DNA from: Oscillospiraceae bacterium
Lineage (GTDB): Bacteria; Bacillota; Clostridia; Oscillospirales; Oscillospiraceae
DNA length: 26,029 bases
Direction of reading: 5' to 3'
Assembly: GCA_017646545.1 (NCBI GenBank)
Contig: JAGCMI010000116.1
Coordinates: 1-26,029, forward strand
Below the pieces are notes generated by a model that saw only the letters and a list, made by a program, of their open reading frames with translations, did no database searches and was not told the DNA's origin. Below are positions 1 through 7,383 of the stretch, piece by piece. How positions within the stretch are numbered: position 1 is the stretch's first letter; every line of letters starts with the position of its first letter. The translations under genes were made by a program, and so were the position numbers.

Positions 1-849
1 GTCATTTCCTATATGAACCGTCATCACATCAGCGCTTATGATGAAACTTCCCACACCGGTCTGGTGCGGCATATCTATGTCCGCCGGGGTGTGGTGTCCG
101 GGCAGGTGCTGGTGTGTCTGGCCATCAATGGCCGCAGCATTGGCAAGGCTTCCGCCCTCATTGATGCGCTGAAGAAGATTCCCGGCTTTACCACCTTGGT
201 GCTGTCGGTGAATACCAAGAAGGGTAACGCGGTGCTGGGAGATGAATTCATCACCCTCTATGGCCCGGGCTATATTGAAGATACCCTGTGCGGCCTTAAT
301 TTCCGCCTTTCTCCCCGGTCTTTCTATCAGGTCAATCACCATCAGGCCCAGCGGCTGTATGAGGCCGCCATCGCCCAGGCGGAGATCACCAAGGAGGATC
401 TGGTGCTGGATCTTTACTGTGGTGTGGGCACCATCACTTTGGCCATGGCCAAGGCTGCCGGCAAGGTCATCGGTGTGGAAGTGGTGGAGCAGGCGGTGGA
501 AGATGCCAAGGATAATGCCAAGCGCAACGGCATCGAAAATGCGGAATTTTTCTGCGGTGACGCAGGCGAAGCGGCTCTGGCGCTGGAAAAGCAGGGCGTG
601 AAAGCGGATGTGGTGGTGGTGGACCCGCCCCGCAAGGGCTTGAATGGGGATACCATTGAGGCGCTGGCGCGGTTTGCCCCTCGTCGCATTGTGTATGTGT
701 CCTGCGACCCGGCAACCCTTGCCCGGGATGTGGCGCTTTTAAAAGAGCGGGGCTACAAGGTGAAAAATGCCATGGCGGCAGATCTGTTCCCCCGCTGCGC
801 CCATGTGGAATCTATTGTTTGTTTGAGTAGGGAAAAAGTCACAGACTAG
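1..849 (+). CDS. rlmD: 23S rRNA (uracil-5-)-methyltransferase, RlmD/RumA type, 3' part
   Basis: This is the C-terminal part of a SAM-dependent RNA m5U methyltransferase; the frame is open from base 1, so the start lies upstream. Visible motifs are the SAM-binding DLYCGVGT (about 409-432), the VVVDPPRKG motif IV (about 613-639) and VYVSCDPATLARD (about 691-729), whose Cys at 703-705 is the family's catalytic nucleophile. Family knowledge: such enzymes methylate U1939 (RlmD) or U747 (RlmC) of 23S rRNA, and the usual N-terminal TRAM and Fe-S regions are outside the window. The frame ends in TAG at 847-849, but homologous-looking sequence continues in the same frame to TAA at 1108-1110. The exact target (RlmD or RlmCD) cannot be decided here. 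Confidence 0.9.
   Translation, partial: VISYMNRHHISAYDETSHTGLVRHIYVRRGVVSGQVLVCLAINGRSIGKASALIDALKKIPGFTTLVLSVNTKKGNAVLGDEFITLYGPGYIEDTLCGLNFRLSPRSFYQVNHHQAQRLYEAAIAQAEITKEDLVLDLYCGVGTITLAMAKAAGKVIGVEVVEQAVEDAKDNAKRNGIENAEFFCGDAGEAALALEKQGVKADVVVVDPPRKGLNGDTIEALARFAPRRIVYVSCDPATLARDVALLKERGYKVKNAMAADLFPRCAHVESIVCLSREKVTD
847..849 (+). other. In-frame TAG codon inside the rlmD-like reading frame
   Basis: TAG lies between SREKVTD and LRIAVNTADLE with no frame change, 87 codons before the TAA that closes the extended frame. A similar in-frame TAG occurs in glf at 22039-22041. Confidence 0.7.
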
Positions 850-1110
850 CTCCGCATTGCTGTTAATACTGCCGACTTGGAGACCGATGCTGGCACAATT
901 TACAGCAACGATGATATCAAGGAGTATGTGGAGGACAAGTATGGCTTCAAAGTCCACTCTGCCTTTATCGGACAAGTGCGGGAAAAGCTGGGCATCCACC
1001 AGCACGAAAACTATCGGGAAAGCCGCTCCGACAATCCCAGAATTATGGCCTTCTCCGAAGAAAAGGAAGCAGCCATCATCGATGCGCTGAAGCACTTTGG
1101 CTTCATGTAA
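850..1110 (+). pseudogene. In-frame C-terminal extension of the RlmD-like methyltransferase, beyond an amber codon
   Basis: Codons 850-1107 follow the TAG at 847-849 in the same frame, starting LRIAVNTADLE and ending DALKHFGFM, with TAA at 1108. From memory of the family, many Clostridia RlmD-like proteins end in a small tail of the form 'IKEYVEDKYGFKVH..QV...LG....' closing with 'ALKHF', so this is most simply the missing tail of the gene upstream. A TTG at 877 could start a short ORF, but I see no clear ribosome-binding site for it. Either the parent gene is truncated by a nonsense mutation, or TAG is read through. A separate small gene is possible but less likely. Confidence 0.65.
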
Positions 1111-1125
1111 CCCAATGAAATAGGC

Positions 1126-1157
1126 ACAGCCGCCTCCAAATCGGAGGCGGCTGTTTT
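1126..1157 (+). terminator. Rho-independent terminator after the rlmD-like gene
   Basis: A perfect 12-bp GC-rich stem (1126-1137 with 1143-1154) has a 5-base loop and is followed by TTTT at 1154-1157. It sits 15 bases after the TAA at 1108, which supports 1110 rather than 849 as the natural gene end. Confidence 0.9.
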
Positions 1158-1200
1158 CATCTGTTCGACAAATTGGAATTTGTTGTATATCATAGGTGAG

Positions 1201-2106
1201 TTATTCATCACAATACAAATTTGTCCAATTGTTTTTGTTTTTAAATTCTAAAATAGCTTTTGCATTATATACAAAACTCTCGTCAAGCTCATTTGCTTTA
1301 GAATACATAACCATAACACCATTTTCTTTATCATAATTACCGTCTTTATCGGTAATGACCCAAAGGGTTATGCTATAATAAGTAAATTTATCAGTTTTCT
1401 TCCAATTTGGATTATCGTGGTGCTGATGAACACCATAGATTTCATGTAATATTTTTCCTTCTGCATCCACTTGCAGAACGCTGTTATATCTGTGCGGTGT
1501 TTTACTGGGATTGGGTAAATTCAATGTTTTAGTATACTCATTTAGTATTTCGTCACATTGCGTTGAACTAAGGGAATGTGTTCCTTCTGCTAAAACCTTA
1601 TGGTCTGTAATAGCATAGGAAACACATTTCGTCTTATCTAAAGGTTTATTCCAATCGTTTTCTTCCTTCAATTTCTCCTTGTTTTCCAAGTAAAAGTTTT
1701 CTGTTTTATTCTTTAAATGGTCGTCTTTAACTGATTCATACAAATAATCGGAATCTATAAGAGTTAATGCGTAATTAATCTCCGGGTAAAAATATACAGT
1801 GTTTTCATCATAGGCTTGGGAAATAACCAATCCGAAAATCTGATTATTATAGTCTTCACAATAAGAGAATAATGTTCTACCATAGTCATCTTGTTCCCAA
1901 ATATAGATATCGGAACTATATGCCCCTTCTCCGTGATGCATATACCCTACAGCATCAGGAATGCTATATATTGCAGTAGTATATAGTTCTTTATATTCTC
2001 CTCGATATGGGAAAGGATTTTCCCTATTGAAAATACAACCGGATAGTCCAAATGAACAAGTAAATAAAGTGATACAACAGAACAATATAGATAATACTTT
2101 TTTCAT
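1201..2106 (-). CDS. Orphan exported lipoprotein of unknown function
   Basis: A 301-residue protein. I place the start at the ATG at 2106-2104, which is preceded by a strong GGAGGAAAG and begins MKKVLSILFCC, a hydrophobic signal segment ending in an LSGC lipobox (Cys about residue 23). A longer frame reaches 2238, but its first 44 codons have no signal character. After the lipobox the protein is rich in Tyr, Asp, Asn and Lys, has no further membrane segment, and carries no motif I recognise. The gene is visibly more AT-rich than its neighbours and lies on the opposite strand to most of the window, which fits later acquisition. It would be anchored on the outer face of the cytoplasmic membrane. 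No function is assigned. Confidence 0.85.
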   Translation of the reverse strand: MKKVLSILFCCITLFTCSFGLSGCIFNRENPFPYRGEYKELYTTAIYSIPDAVGYMHHGEGAYSSDIYIWEQDDYGRTLFSYCEDYNNQIFGLVISQAYDENTVYFYPEINYALTLIDSDYLYESVKDDHLKNKTENFYLENKEKLKEENDWNKPLDKTKCVSYAITDHKVLAEGTHSLSSTQCDEILNEYTKTLNLPNPSKTPHRYNSVLQVDAEGKILHEIYGVHQHHDNPNWKKTDKFTYYSITLWVITDKDGNYDKENGVMVMYSKANELDESFVYNAKAILEFKNKNNWTNLYCDE

Positions 2107-2263
2107 GTACTTTCCTCCATTTATCAGATTCAAGTTTTCTGGGCTGTTTGCCTGCTTAAACATTGGCTCGTTCCATTTGTCCGTTGGGGTGTTTACTCCC
2201 TGAAAATGCCCCTGCTTTCTAATTGGTTTATGGTTCACATTATGTTTTTGTGCAAGGTCTGGC

Positions 2264-3487
2264 TCAGCTGGTCTTATTTGTTTGTTGATGCTTTCTGTAA
2301 CTCGACGGGGTATAGCCGTAGGTCTTTTTGAATTGCTTGGAAAAATAGCTCATATCCACAATGCCCACCGCATGGGCAATTTCCTGAATGGGCTTGCCGG
2401 AGGTTACAAGCATCCGCTCAGCGGTTCGCATCCGCTGGTCAGCCACGAACTGCATGGGGGACATCCCCACTTCCTTTTTGAACTTATGCAGAATATAGGT
2501 GGAGGAAAAACCCAATGCGCCGGAGAGTGTATTCAGATCCAGATTGTCCCCCAGATTCGTCCGTATGTAATTGATCGCATGGCGCACCAGGGGAGAGAAG
2601 TCCTTCACAGAGTATTCCTGGAAAAAATTGCAGTACTCGGTCAGCATTTTCATCCGAAGGCGGAGATAGTCGTAGTAGGTGGTGCAGCCGTCGATCTGCC
2701 GCTGCAGGGTAAGATACAGTTCCACCAGCGGCTGGGCGGGAAAACCGGAATCGTGCCCCTCTTTGCGGAACAGGGCATTGGACCAGGTGAGCAGGTGGCG
2801 GTAATGGTCGGGGTCAAATACGGAATTGGGGGTGGAAATGCTGATCAAAAAAGTTTCGTCCACCAGGGCGCTGTTGTAGTCGCCGTTGGATGCATGCCGG
2901 ACCATGGAATTCTCGTGGGCCAGAATATCTTCTACGGGAACGTCCTCCAGCATATATTTTTGTGAAACAGCAACGGTATGCTGCTTTTCGGGCAGGATGC
3001 TGCGCTGCACCGTCTTGACATGGAAGGGCACATTGCCATAGATCGAGAGGAAAATGTTTTTTGTCACGGTCAAAACCTGGGGCAGCGCCACATTGGGCAG
3101 ACAATGATAGAAATCTTTCAGTAATTCTGTCTGCTGGTCCGACAGCTGTGCCAGATTTTGTATATGGACAAAATCCTGATCTGTCAGATCGGTGATTCGG
3201 AAGGGGCCGATACAGAAGTAGTGGGCGGCTTCGGAATGGCCCGATGCTATTATATAATGTATATGATAGGCATCGTGGTAGTGCAGCACCGTGCCGTCAG
3301 GTAACTGCTGATGCAGCATGTCCTGAAAATCCTGATACTGCTGCTGTAAACCAAGCTGGGAGCGAAGACCGCTGTCGAACAGATGATAATCCGTGTCCGA
3401 ATTTCGGATGGATTTTAGGGGTAGGGAAAGGGCGCCCTGCAGCACATCCTGCAGCAGATGAAAGACATCTGTATTTGTGATAGGCAT
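2264..3487 (-). CDS. AraC-family transcriptional regulator
   Basis: A 407-residue protein with a C-terminal AraC/XylS double helix-turn-helix at about residues 305-402. The first helix region includes LSGALGFSSTYILHKFKKEV and the second IQEIAHAVGIVDMSYFSKQF, followed by the family signature YGYTPSSYRK. The N-terminal 300 residues are an unrecognised sensor-like region. The start ATG at 3487 has AGGAGG about nine bases upstream. The gene is divergent from the GH3 operon beginning at 3752, the usual arrangement for a local activator that responds to a sugar and controls the glycosidase genes, so these and its own gene are the likely targets. The ligand cannot be told from the sequence. Confidence 0.93.
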   Translation of the reverse strand: MPITNTDVFHLLQDVLQGALSLPLKSIRNSDTDYHLFDSGLRSQLGLQQQYQDFQDMLHQQLPDGTVLHYHDAYHIHYIIASGHSEAAHYFCIGPFRITDLTDQDFVHIQNLAQLSDQQTELLKDFYHCLPNVALPQVLTVTKNIFLSIYGNVPFHVKTVQRSILPEKQHTVAVSQKYMLEDVPVEDILAHENSMVRHASNGDYNSALVDETFLISISTPNSVFDPDHYRHLLTWSNALFRKEGHDSGFPAQPLVELYLTLQRQIDGCTTYYDYLRLRMKMLTEYCNFFQEYSVKDFSPLVRHAINYIRTNLGDNLDLNTLSGALGFSSTYILHKFKKEVGMSPMQFVADQRMRTAERMLVTSGKPIQEIAHAVGIVDMSYFSKQFKKTYGYTPSSYRKHQQTNKTS

Positions 3488-3564
3488 AGTAAAAACTCCT
3501 CCTGCGACAAAGTACTGGAAATTTATGACGATTGTACCATTTTATTTTATATTTGTACAGACCT

Positions 3565-3593
3565 ATTATAGAAAGAAAAGACAGTTTTTGCTA
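3565..3593 (-). promoter_or_regulatory. Possible promoter of the araC-type gene
   Basis: On the minus strand a perfect TATAAT (3570-3565) lies 17 bases from a weak TAGCAA -35-like element (3593-3588), about 75 bases before the start codon at 3487. Only the -10 box is good. Confidence 0.4.
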
Positions 3594-3616
3594 ATATATC
3601 TATGAGTATGGTTAGA

Positions 3617-3662
3617 TTGGTCGGAATTTATTGCACAATACACAAAATGCAAAAACGACCAA
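3617..3662. promoter_or_regulatory. Nested inverted repeats in the divergent control region
   Basis: TTGGTCG at 3617-3623 pairs with CGACCAA at 3656-3662, and inside it TTGCA at 3631-3635 pairs with TGCAA at 3648-3652, nearly about the same centre. The location between the AraC regulator and the GH3 gene makes it a candidate operator or a structured leader element. I cannot tell which from the sequence. Confidence 0.4.
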
Positions 3663-3666
3663 CTTG

Positions 3667-3689
3667 AAAGAGAGGTGGAAGCTCTCTTT
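3667..3689 (+). promoter_or_regulatory. Leader hairpin upstream of the first GH3 gene
   Basis: AAAGAGAG (3667-3674) and CTCTCTTT (3682-3689) form an 8-bp stem with a 7-base loop, followed by a short T/A run. It lies about 60 bases before the start codon and could be a weak attenuator or an mRNA-stabilising hairpin. Confidence 0.4.
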
Positions 3690-3751
3690 TAAGAAAGGTT
3701 AATTCCAGCAAATCAATATGCCCATACAGGTAAAATTGAAAGGAGAAAACT

Positions 3752-6700
3752 ATGATGAACGCAAAGAAACTGGTAGCACTGTTGCTGGCTCTGGTCATGG
3801 TGTTCAGCCTGGTGGCTTGTAATCCTGCAGACCCCACCACTGAGCCCACTAACCCTCCTGCAACCGATCCCACCAACCCTCCTGCAACTGACCCCACCAA
3901 TCCCCCCGCAACCGACCCCACCACTGAGCCCACTACTGAGCCCACTACTGAGCCCACTACTGAGCCCACCACTGAGCCCACTACTGAGCCCACTACTGAG
4001 CCCACTACTGAGCCCACCACCGAACCCGAGCCCACTCTGGTTCTGGAGTACATCCCCGCTCCTTACTCCGTGGCTGACGCTGACGAGCTGACCGCTGAGT
4101 TCCTGGATCCCGTGTTCTATGAGAACGAGAATGGCCCCACCATCGGTGTCACTCTGCTGGGCGTCCTGAAGCTGGGCGACATGTACTTCCGCGACCTGGA
4201 TAACGACCAGGAGCTGGACGTCTTCGAAGACTGGCGTGTGGATGATGAGACCCGTGCAAACGCATTTGCCGCTGCTATGACCGACGAGCAGCTGATTATG
4301 CAGCTGGTCAACGTCATGTCCTACAGCCCCATCAACACCGCTACCGAGAAGGTCCTGGATGAGAACGGCAAGCCCGTTTGGACCAAGATCTTCAACCTGT
4401 CCGCAGGTAGCTCTGGCTCCGGCACCGGCAAGACCGGCGCTGAGGTCGTTGCAACTTGGGATAAGGATGGCTGGCGTTCTTACGTTCTGCGTTCCAACCC
4501 CTCCACCGAAGTTGGCGTTTGGTTCAACAACGGTCTGGAGCAGTACGCCGAGTTTAACGCTATCCAGACCGGTACCGTTTCTGTTCCCTACCTGAGCTTC
4601 ACCAACCCCATCTCTCACGGTCTGCCCGGCAATGAGGGTATGGCTGCTGCAGCCCTGGGCGACGGCACTGCTGATCTGATCCTGCGTGACTCTCAGCTGT
4701 ATCGTGTTTCCATGTGGGCACGCGGCATCGATGCCATCTACGGTCCCCAGATCGACCTGGTTACCGACCCCCGTTGGAGCCGTAACGATGGCACCTACGG
4801 TGAGCGCGAGGATATGGCAGCCGAGATCGCTAAGGCTTTCACCATCGGCTACCAGAACGGCGATCAGGGCCTGGTCGAAGGCGGTATCCTGCTGACCCTT
4901 AAGCACTTCCCCGGCGACGGCGCTGCCTTCAACGGCTTCGAGTCCCATGGCCAGACTGGTCGTTACAGAATCTACTCCACCGAGAATTCTCTGGCTAACT
5001 ACCAGCTGAAGCCCTTCATCGCTGCCTTCGAGGTTGGCCTGTCCGGCATCATGCCCGGCTACTCTCAGCCCATCATCGACGAGCGTATCGCTCCTCAGTC
5101 CATTACTTACAACGGTGTCACCTATGACATCAAGCTGGAAGGCCGCGGCAACTCCTTCAACCCCGCTGTTCTGCAGTACCTGGTTCGTGAAGTCCTGGGC
5201 TTCAAGGGCCTGATCAACTCCGACTCCCTGAACATGAATGCACAGCAGGGTGTTGAGGACCTGTCCGAGTACGAGCGTATGGTTAAGTTCGTTACCACCG
5301 GCAACCAGGCTGGCGTTATCATGCTGGACAAGAACGATCCTCAGGATCTGCTGTTCGAGGCTCTGCGTAGACGCGACATCACTCGTGAGCAGCTGGAGGC
5401 TGCAGCCGCAGGTCGTGCACTGGCACAGATCATGAGCACCAACATGGATAACCCCTACCGTGATATGGAAGAGTCCCTGGCAGCTGTCGCTGAGGTCACT
5501 CCTCAGATCGAAGCTCTGGCTGAAGAGGCTCACCTGAAGTCCGTTGTTCTGATGAAGAACACCGAGAACACCCTGCCTCTGAAGGACACCACCAAGAAGG
5601 TTTACGTCGCTGGCTTCAACCAGAGAGGTAACCAGAGTGTCAACGGCATCAAGACCGAACTGCAGAATGCTGGCTTCACCGTAGTCGACGACTACAACGA
5701 GGCTGACATCGCTTACCTGTACGTCAACCCCACCATCGTTGGTCAGGGCTCTTCCAACCTGGCTATCCTGGATCTGGCTGAAATGGTTGACACCCCCGTT
5801 TACGACAACAACGCAAAGCGCACCGAGGATACTGCTACCATCACCACCGTTTCCGGTATGGATGACTTCGCAGAGATCGCTGAGGCTGTTAAGGCCAACG
5901 GCGGTGTCGTCATCGGTAACATCAACGCTTCCAACGCTTGGATCCTGTCCAACATGGAGCCCTACTGTGATGCTCTGATCGGTACCTTCTCCACCAGCGA
6001 TGCTGCTATCGTGAAGGTTCTGACCGGCGAGTACAACCCCACCGGTAAGCTGCCCATCACCATGGTTGCTGACGCTTCCGTCATCGCTCTGGTTGAGACC
6101 ACTCTGGCAGACGGCGAGACTTGGGATATCTGTGTCTCCCCCAACGACGTGCCCGGTTACGTGAAGGATCAGTACATGTCCGCTGAGGTCCTGGCTGCTT
6201 CTCCCTCCGGCTCCTACGCTTATAAGGATGCTAACGGCAACTTCTACTTATCCGGCCACGGCCTGAGCTACGAAGTTGAGGCTGGCGAGGCTGGCGAGGC
6301 TAACACCGAGCTGGACTACAACAGCGAAGTTACCGCTCTGGAAGGCAACTGGACTCTGGCTTCCGTCGTTGTTAACGGCACCGTTTACGCTGCTGTTGAG
6401 AACGCTCTGACCTTCGAGATCAAGCTGGATGTCGACCCCTCCGAGCTGGTTGACGGCCCCGCTTACATCCACAACCAGGTTTACAATCCCAATGGCGTCC
6501 TGACCTTCGGCGTCCAGTCCGTCGTTGACGCTCTGGCTGCAGATGATGTCGAGTACTACAAGGGCAGCACTTCTTGGGAAGATTTCCCCAAGGGTGAAGT
6601 CGTCGCCGAGGGCGGCTGGTACAAGCAGCCCGGTCCCGCCACCATGCGCTTCAAGGACATCGACGATTACGGCCTGTTCCTGAAGGAAATCGCTGGTGTC

Positions 6701-6847
6701 GAAGAGGATGTTGACACCACCGAGAAGAACCTGATCATGGGCTTGAATGCTGAAGGCCAGCTGCTGCTGGGCTACAGCACTGAAAGACTGCAGAACGAAG
6801 GCACCGAGGGTGAGTGGGTTTACGTCCTGGTTTTCACCAAGGCATAA
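3752..6847 (+). CDS. Secreted GH3 beta-glucosidase-type lipoprotein
   Basis: A 1031-residue exported glycoside hydrolase, probably acting on beta-glucosides at the cell surface. The signal segment ends in an LVAC lipobox (Cys23). Residues 24-94 are a Pro/Thr/Glu repeat linker. The GH3 barrel follows, with IYGPQIDLVTDPRW, KHFPGDG (Lys384-His385) and INSDSLNM, whose Asp491 matches the family nucleophile. The second GH3 domain begins near AHLKSVVLMKNTENTLPL (about residue 595). Residues from about 862 to the end form an extra beta-rich region, perhaps lipocalin-like (GNWTLASVVV). The start follows AAAGGAG, six bases upstream. It is the first gene of a three-gene operon divergent from an AraC regulator. 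Strong codon bias suggests high expression. The exact substrate is not predictable. Confidence 0.93.
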   Translation: MMNAKKLVALLLALVMVFSLVACNPADPTTEPTNPPATDPTNPPATDPTNPPATDPTTEPTTEPTTEPTTEPTTEPTTEPTTEPTTEPTTEPEPTLVLEYIPAPYSVADADELTAEFLDPVFYENENGPTIGVTLLGVLKLGDMYFRDLDNDQELDVFEDWRVDDETRANAFAAAMTDEQLIMQLVNVMSYSPINTATEKVLDENGKPVWTKIFNLSAGSSGSGTGKTGAEVVATWDKDGWRSYVLRSNPSTEVGVWFNNGLEQYAEFNAIQTGTVSVPYLSFTNPISHGLPGNEGMAAAALGDGTADLILRDSQLYRVSMWARGIDAIYGPQIDLVTDPRWSRNDGTYGEREDMAAEIAKAFTIGYQNGDQGLVEGGILLTLKHFPGDGAAFNGFESHGQTGRYRIYSTENSLANYQLKPFIAAFEVGLSGIMPGYSQPIIDERIAPQSITYNGVTYDIKLEGRGNSFNPAVLQYLVREVLGFKGLINSDSLNMNAQQGVEDLSEYERMVKFVTTGNQAGVIMLDKNDPQDLLFEALRRRDITREQLEAAAAGRALAQIMSTNMDNPYRDMEESLAAVAEVTPQIEALAEEAHLKSVVLMKNTENTLPLKDTTKKVYVAGFNQRGNQSVNGIKTELQNAGFTVVDDYNEADIAYLYVNPTIVGQGSSNLAILDLAEMVDTPVYDNNAKRTEDTATITTVSGMDDFAEIAEAVKANGGVVIGNINASNAWILSNMEPYCDALIGTFSTSDAAIVKVLTGEYNPTGKLPITMVADASVIALVETTLADGETWDICVSPNDVPGYVKDQYMSAEVLAASPSGSYAYKDANGNFYLSGHGLSYEVEAGEAGEANTELDYNSEVTALEGNWTLASVVVNGTVYAAVENALTFEIKLDVDPSELVDGPAYIHNQVYNPNGVLTFGVQSVVDALAADDVEYYKGSTSWEDFPKGEVVAEGGWYKQPGPATMRFKDIDDYGLFLKEIAGVEEDVDTTEKNLIMGLNAEGQLLLGYSTERLQNEGTEGEWVYVLVFTKA
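3830..4035 (+). repeat. In-frame tandem repeats encoding a Pro/Thr linker
   Basis: Two repeat families are adjacent. A 24-base unit coding TNPPATDP occurs three times, then a 12-base unit coding TTEP occurs about nine times with only third-position differences. They form the spacer between the lipid anchor and the GH3 domain. The near-identical 12-base units are multiples of three, so changes in copy number would alter linker length without a frameshift. Confidence 0.9.
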
Positions 6848-6894
6848 TTCCAATCGCGTTCGACTGACCGCTAAGTAAATTATCCGTTTTTCCA

Positions 6895-6924
6895 GCCGTA
6901 CAGGAGGGCAACCTCCTGTACGGC
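6895..6924 (+). promoter_or_regulatory. Intercistronic hairpin with GCAA loop
   Basis: A perfect 13-bp stem (6895-6907 with 6912-6924) closes a GCAA tetraloop of the GNRA type. It is followed by CAATTTG rather than a T run, so it looks like an mRNA stabiliser or processing site between the GH3 gene and the next gene, not a full terminator. The arms contain AGGAGG and CCTCCT. Confidence 0.75.
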
Positions 6925-6945
6925 AATTTGAAAGGAGCGTGTTAC

Positions 6946-7368
6946 ATGAACAAACCTGTAAGAGCGCCCGGTTATTACCTGTCTTTTGCCGCATCCGTTC
7001 TGGCAGTGGTTGCTGCTGTTTGCTACGGCTTGCTGTTCAAGGATATTGAGTATAAGGAACCGGTGTTTGATGTAACCATTTGCATCATTCTGGCAATCTC
7101 CGGTGTCATTGGTGCAGTTCTACTGCTGCTTGGGAAGTGTACGGCCGGTTTTGCCCCCGCCGTGACCTGCCTCGGCAGCGGTATTTCTTTGATGATGTTT
7201 GTGAAAATGGTCATTTGGCCTGTGGCTGATACGATTTATGGCATTGAGCCCTTCCCCCAGTTTACCCAGCTGGTAATCTGCGCGGTTGCAATCGTGCTGA
7301 CCCTGGTCGCTTCTGAGGTCGGCCTGTACATGAAGAAGTACAATGTCACCGAAGAGGAAAATATGTAA
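6946..7368 (+). CDS. Small four-helix membrane protein of unknown function
   Basis: A 140-residue integral membrane protein with four hydrophobic segments, at about residues 9-30, 41-63, 67-95 and 107-129, and a short charged tail ending VTEEENM. I chose the ATG at 6946, which has AAAGGAG at 6931-6937; an in-frame TTG at 6928 lies upstream of that site and is unlikely. It has no signal-peptidase site and no recognised motif. It sits between two GH3 genes, 15 bases before the second, and is surely co-transcribed with it. A role in anchoring, assembling or regulating the membrane-bound GH3 is inference from position only. Confidence 0.85.
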   Translation: MNKPVRAPGYYLSFAASVLAVVAAVCYGLLFKDIEYKEPVFDVTICIILAISGVIGAVLLLLGKCTAGFAPAVTCLGSGISLMMFVKMVIWPVADTIYGIEPFPQFTQLVICAVAIVLTLVASEVGLYMKKYNVTEEENM

Positions 7369-7383
7369 GGAAGGAGAGACCAT

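Noticed and set aside
2107..2238. A longer N-terminus for the AT-rich lipoprotein
   Set aside because: The extra 44 codons place hydrophilic sequence before the signal peptide, and the internal ATG has a strong ribosome-binding site directly upstream.
3830..4035. Tandem repeats considered as a CRISPR array or non-coding satellite
   Set aside because: The units are direct 12- and 24-base repeats without spacers and are in frame with a signal peptide and GH3 domain, so they encode a linker.
3713..5533. A 606-residue minus-strand frame opposite the first GH3 gene, with Gly/Ser/Val repeats
   Set aside because: The repeats are the complement of the TTEP-coding linker, and the rest mirrors GH3 codons. 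The GH3 frame has clear family motifs; this one has none.
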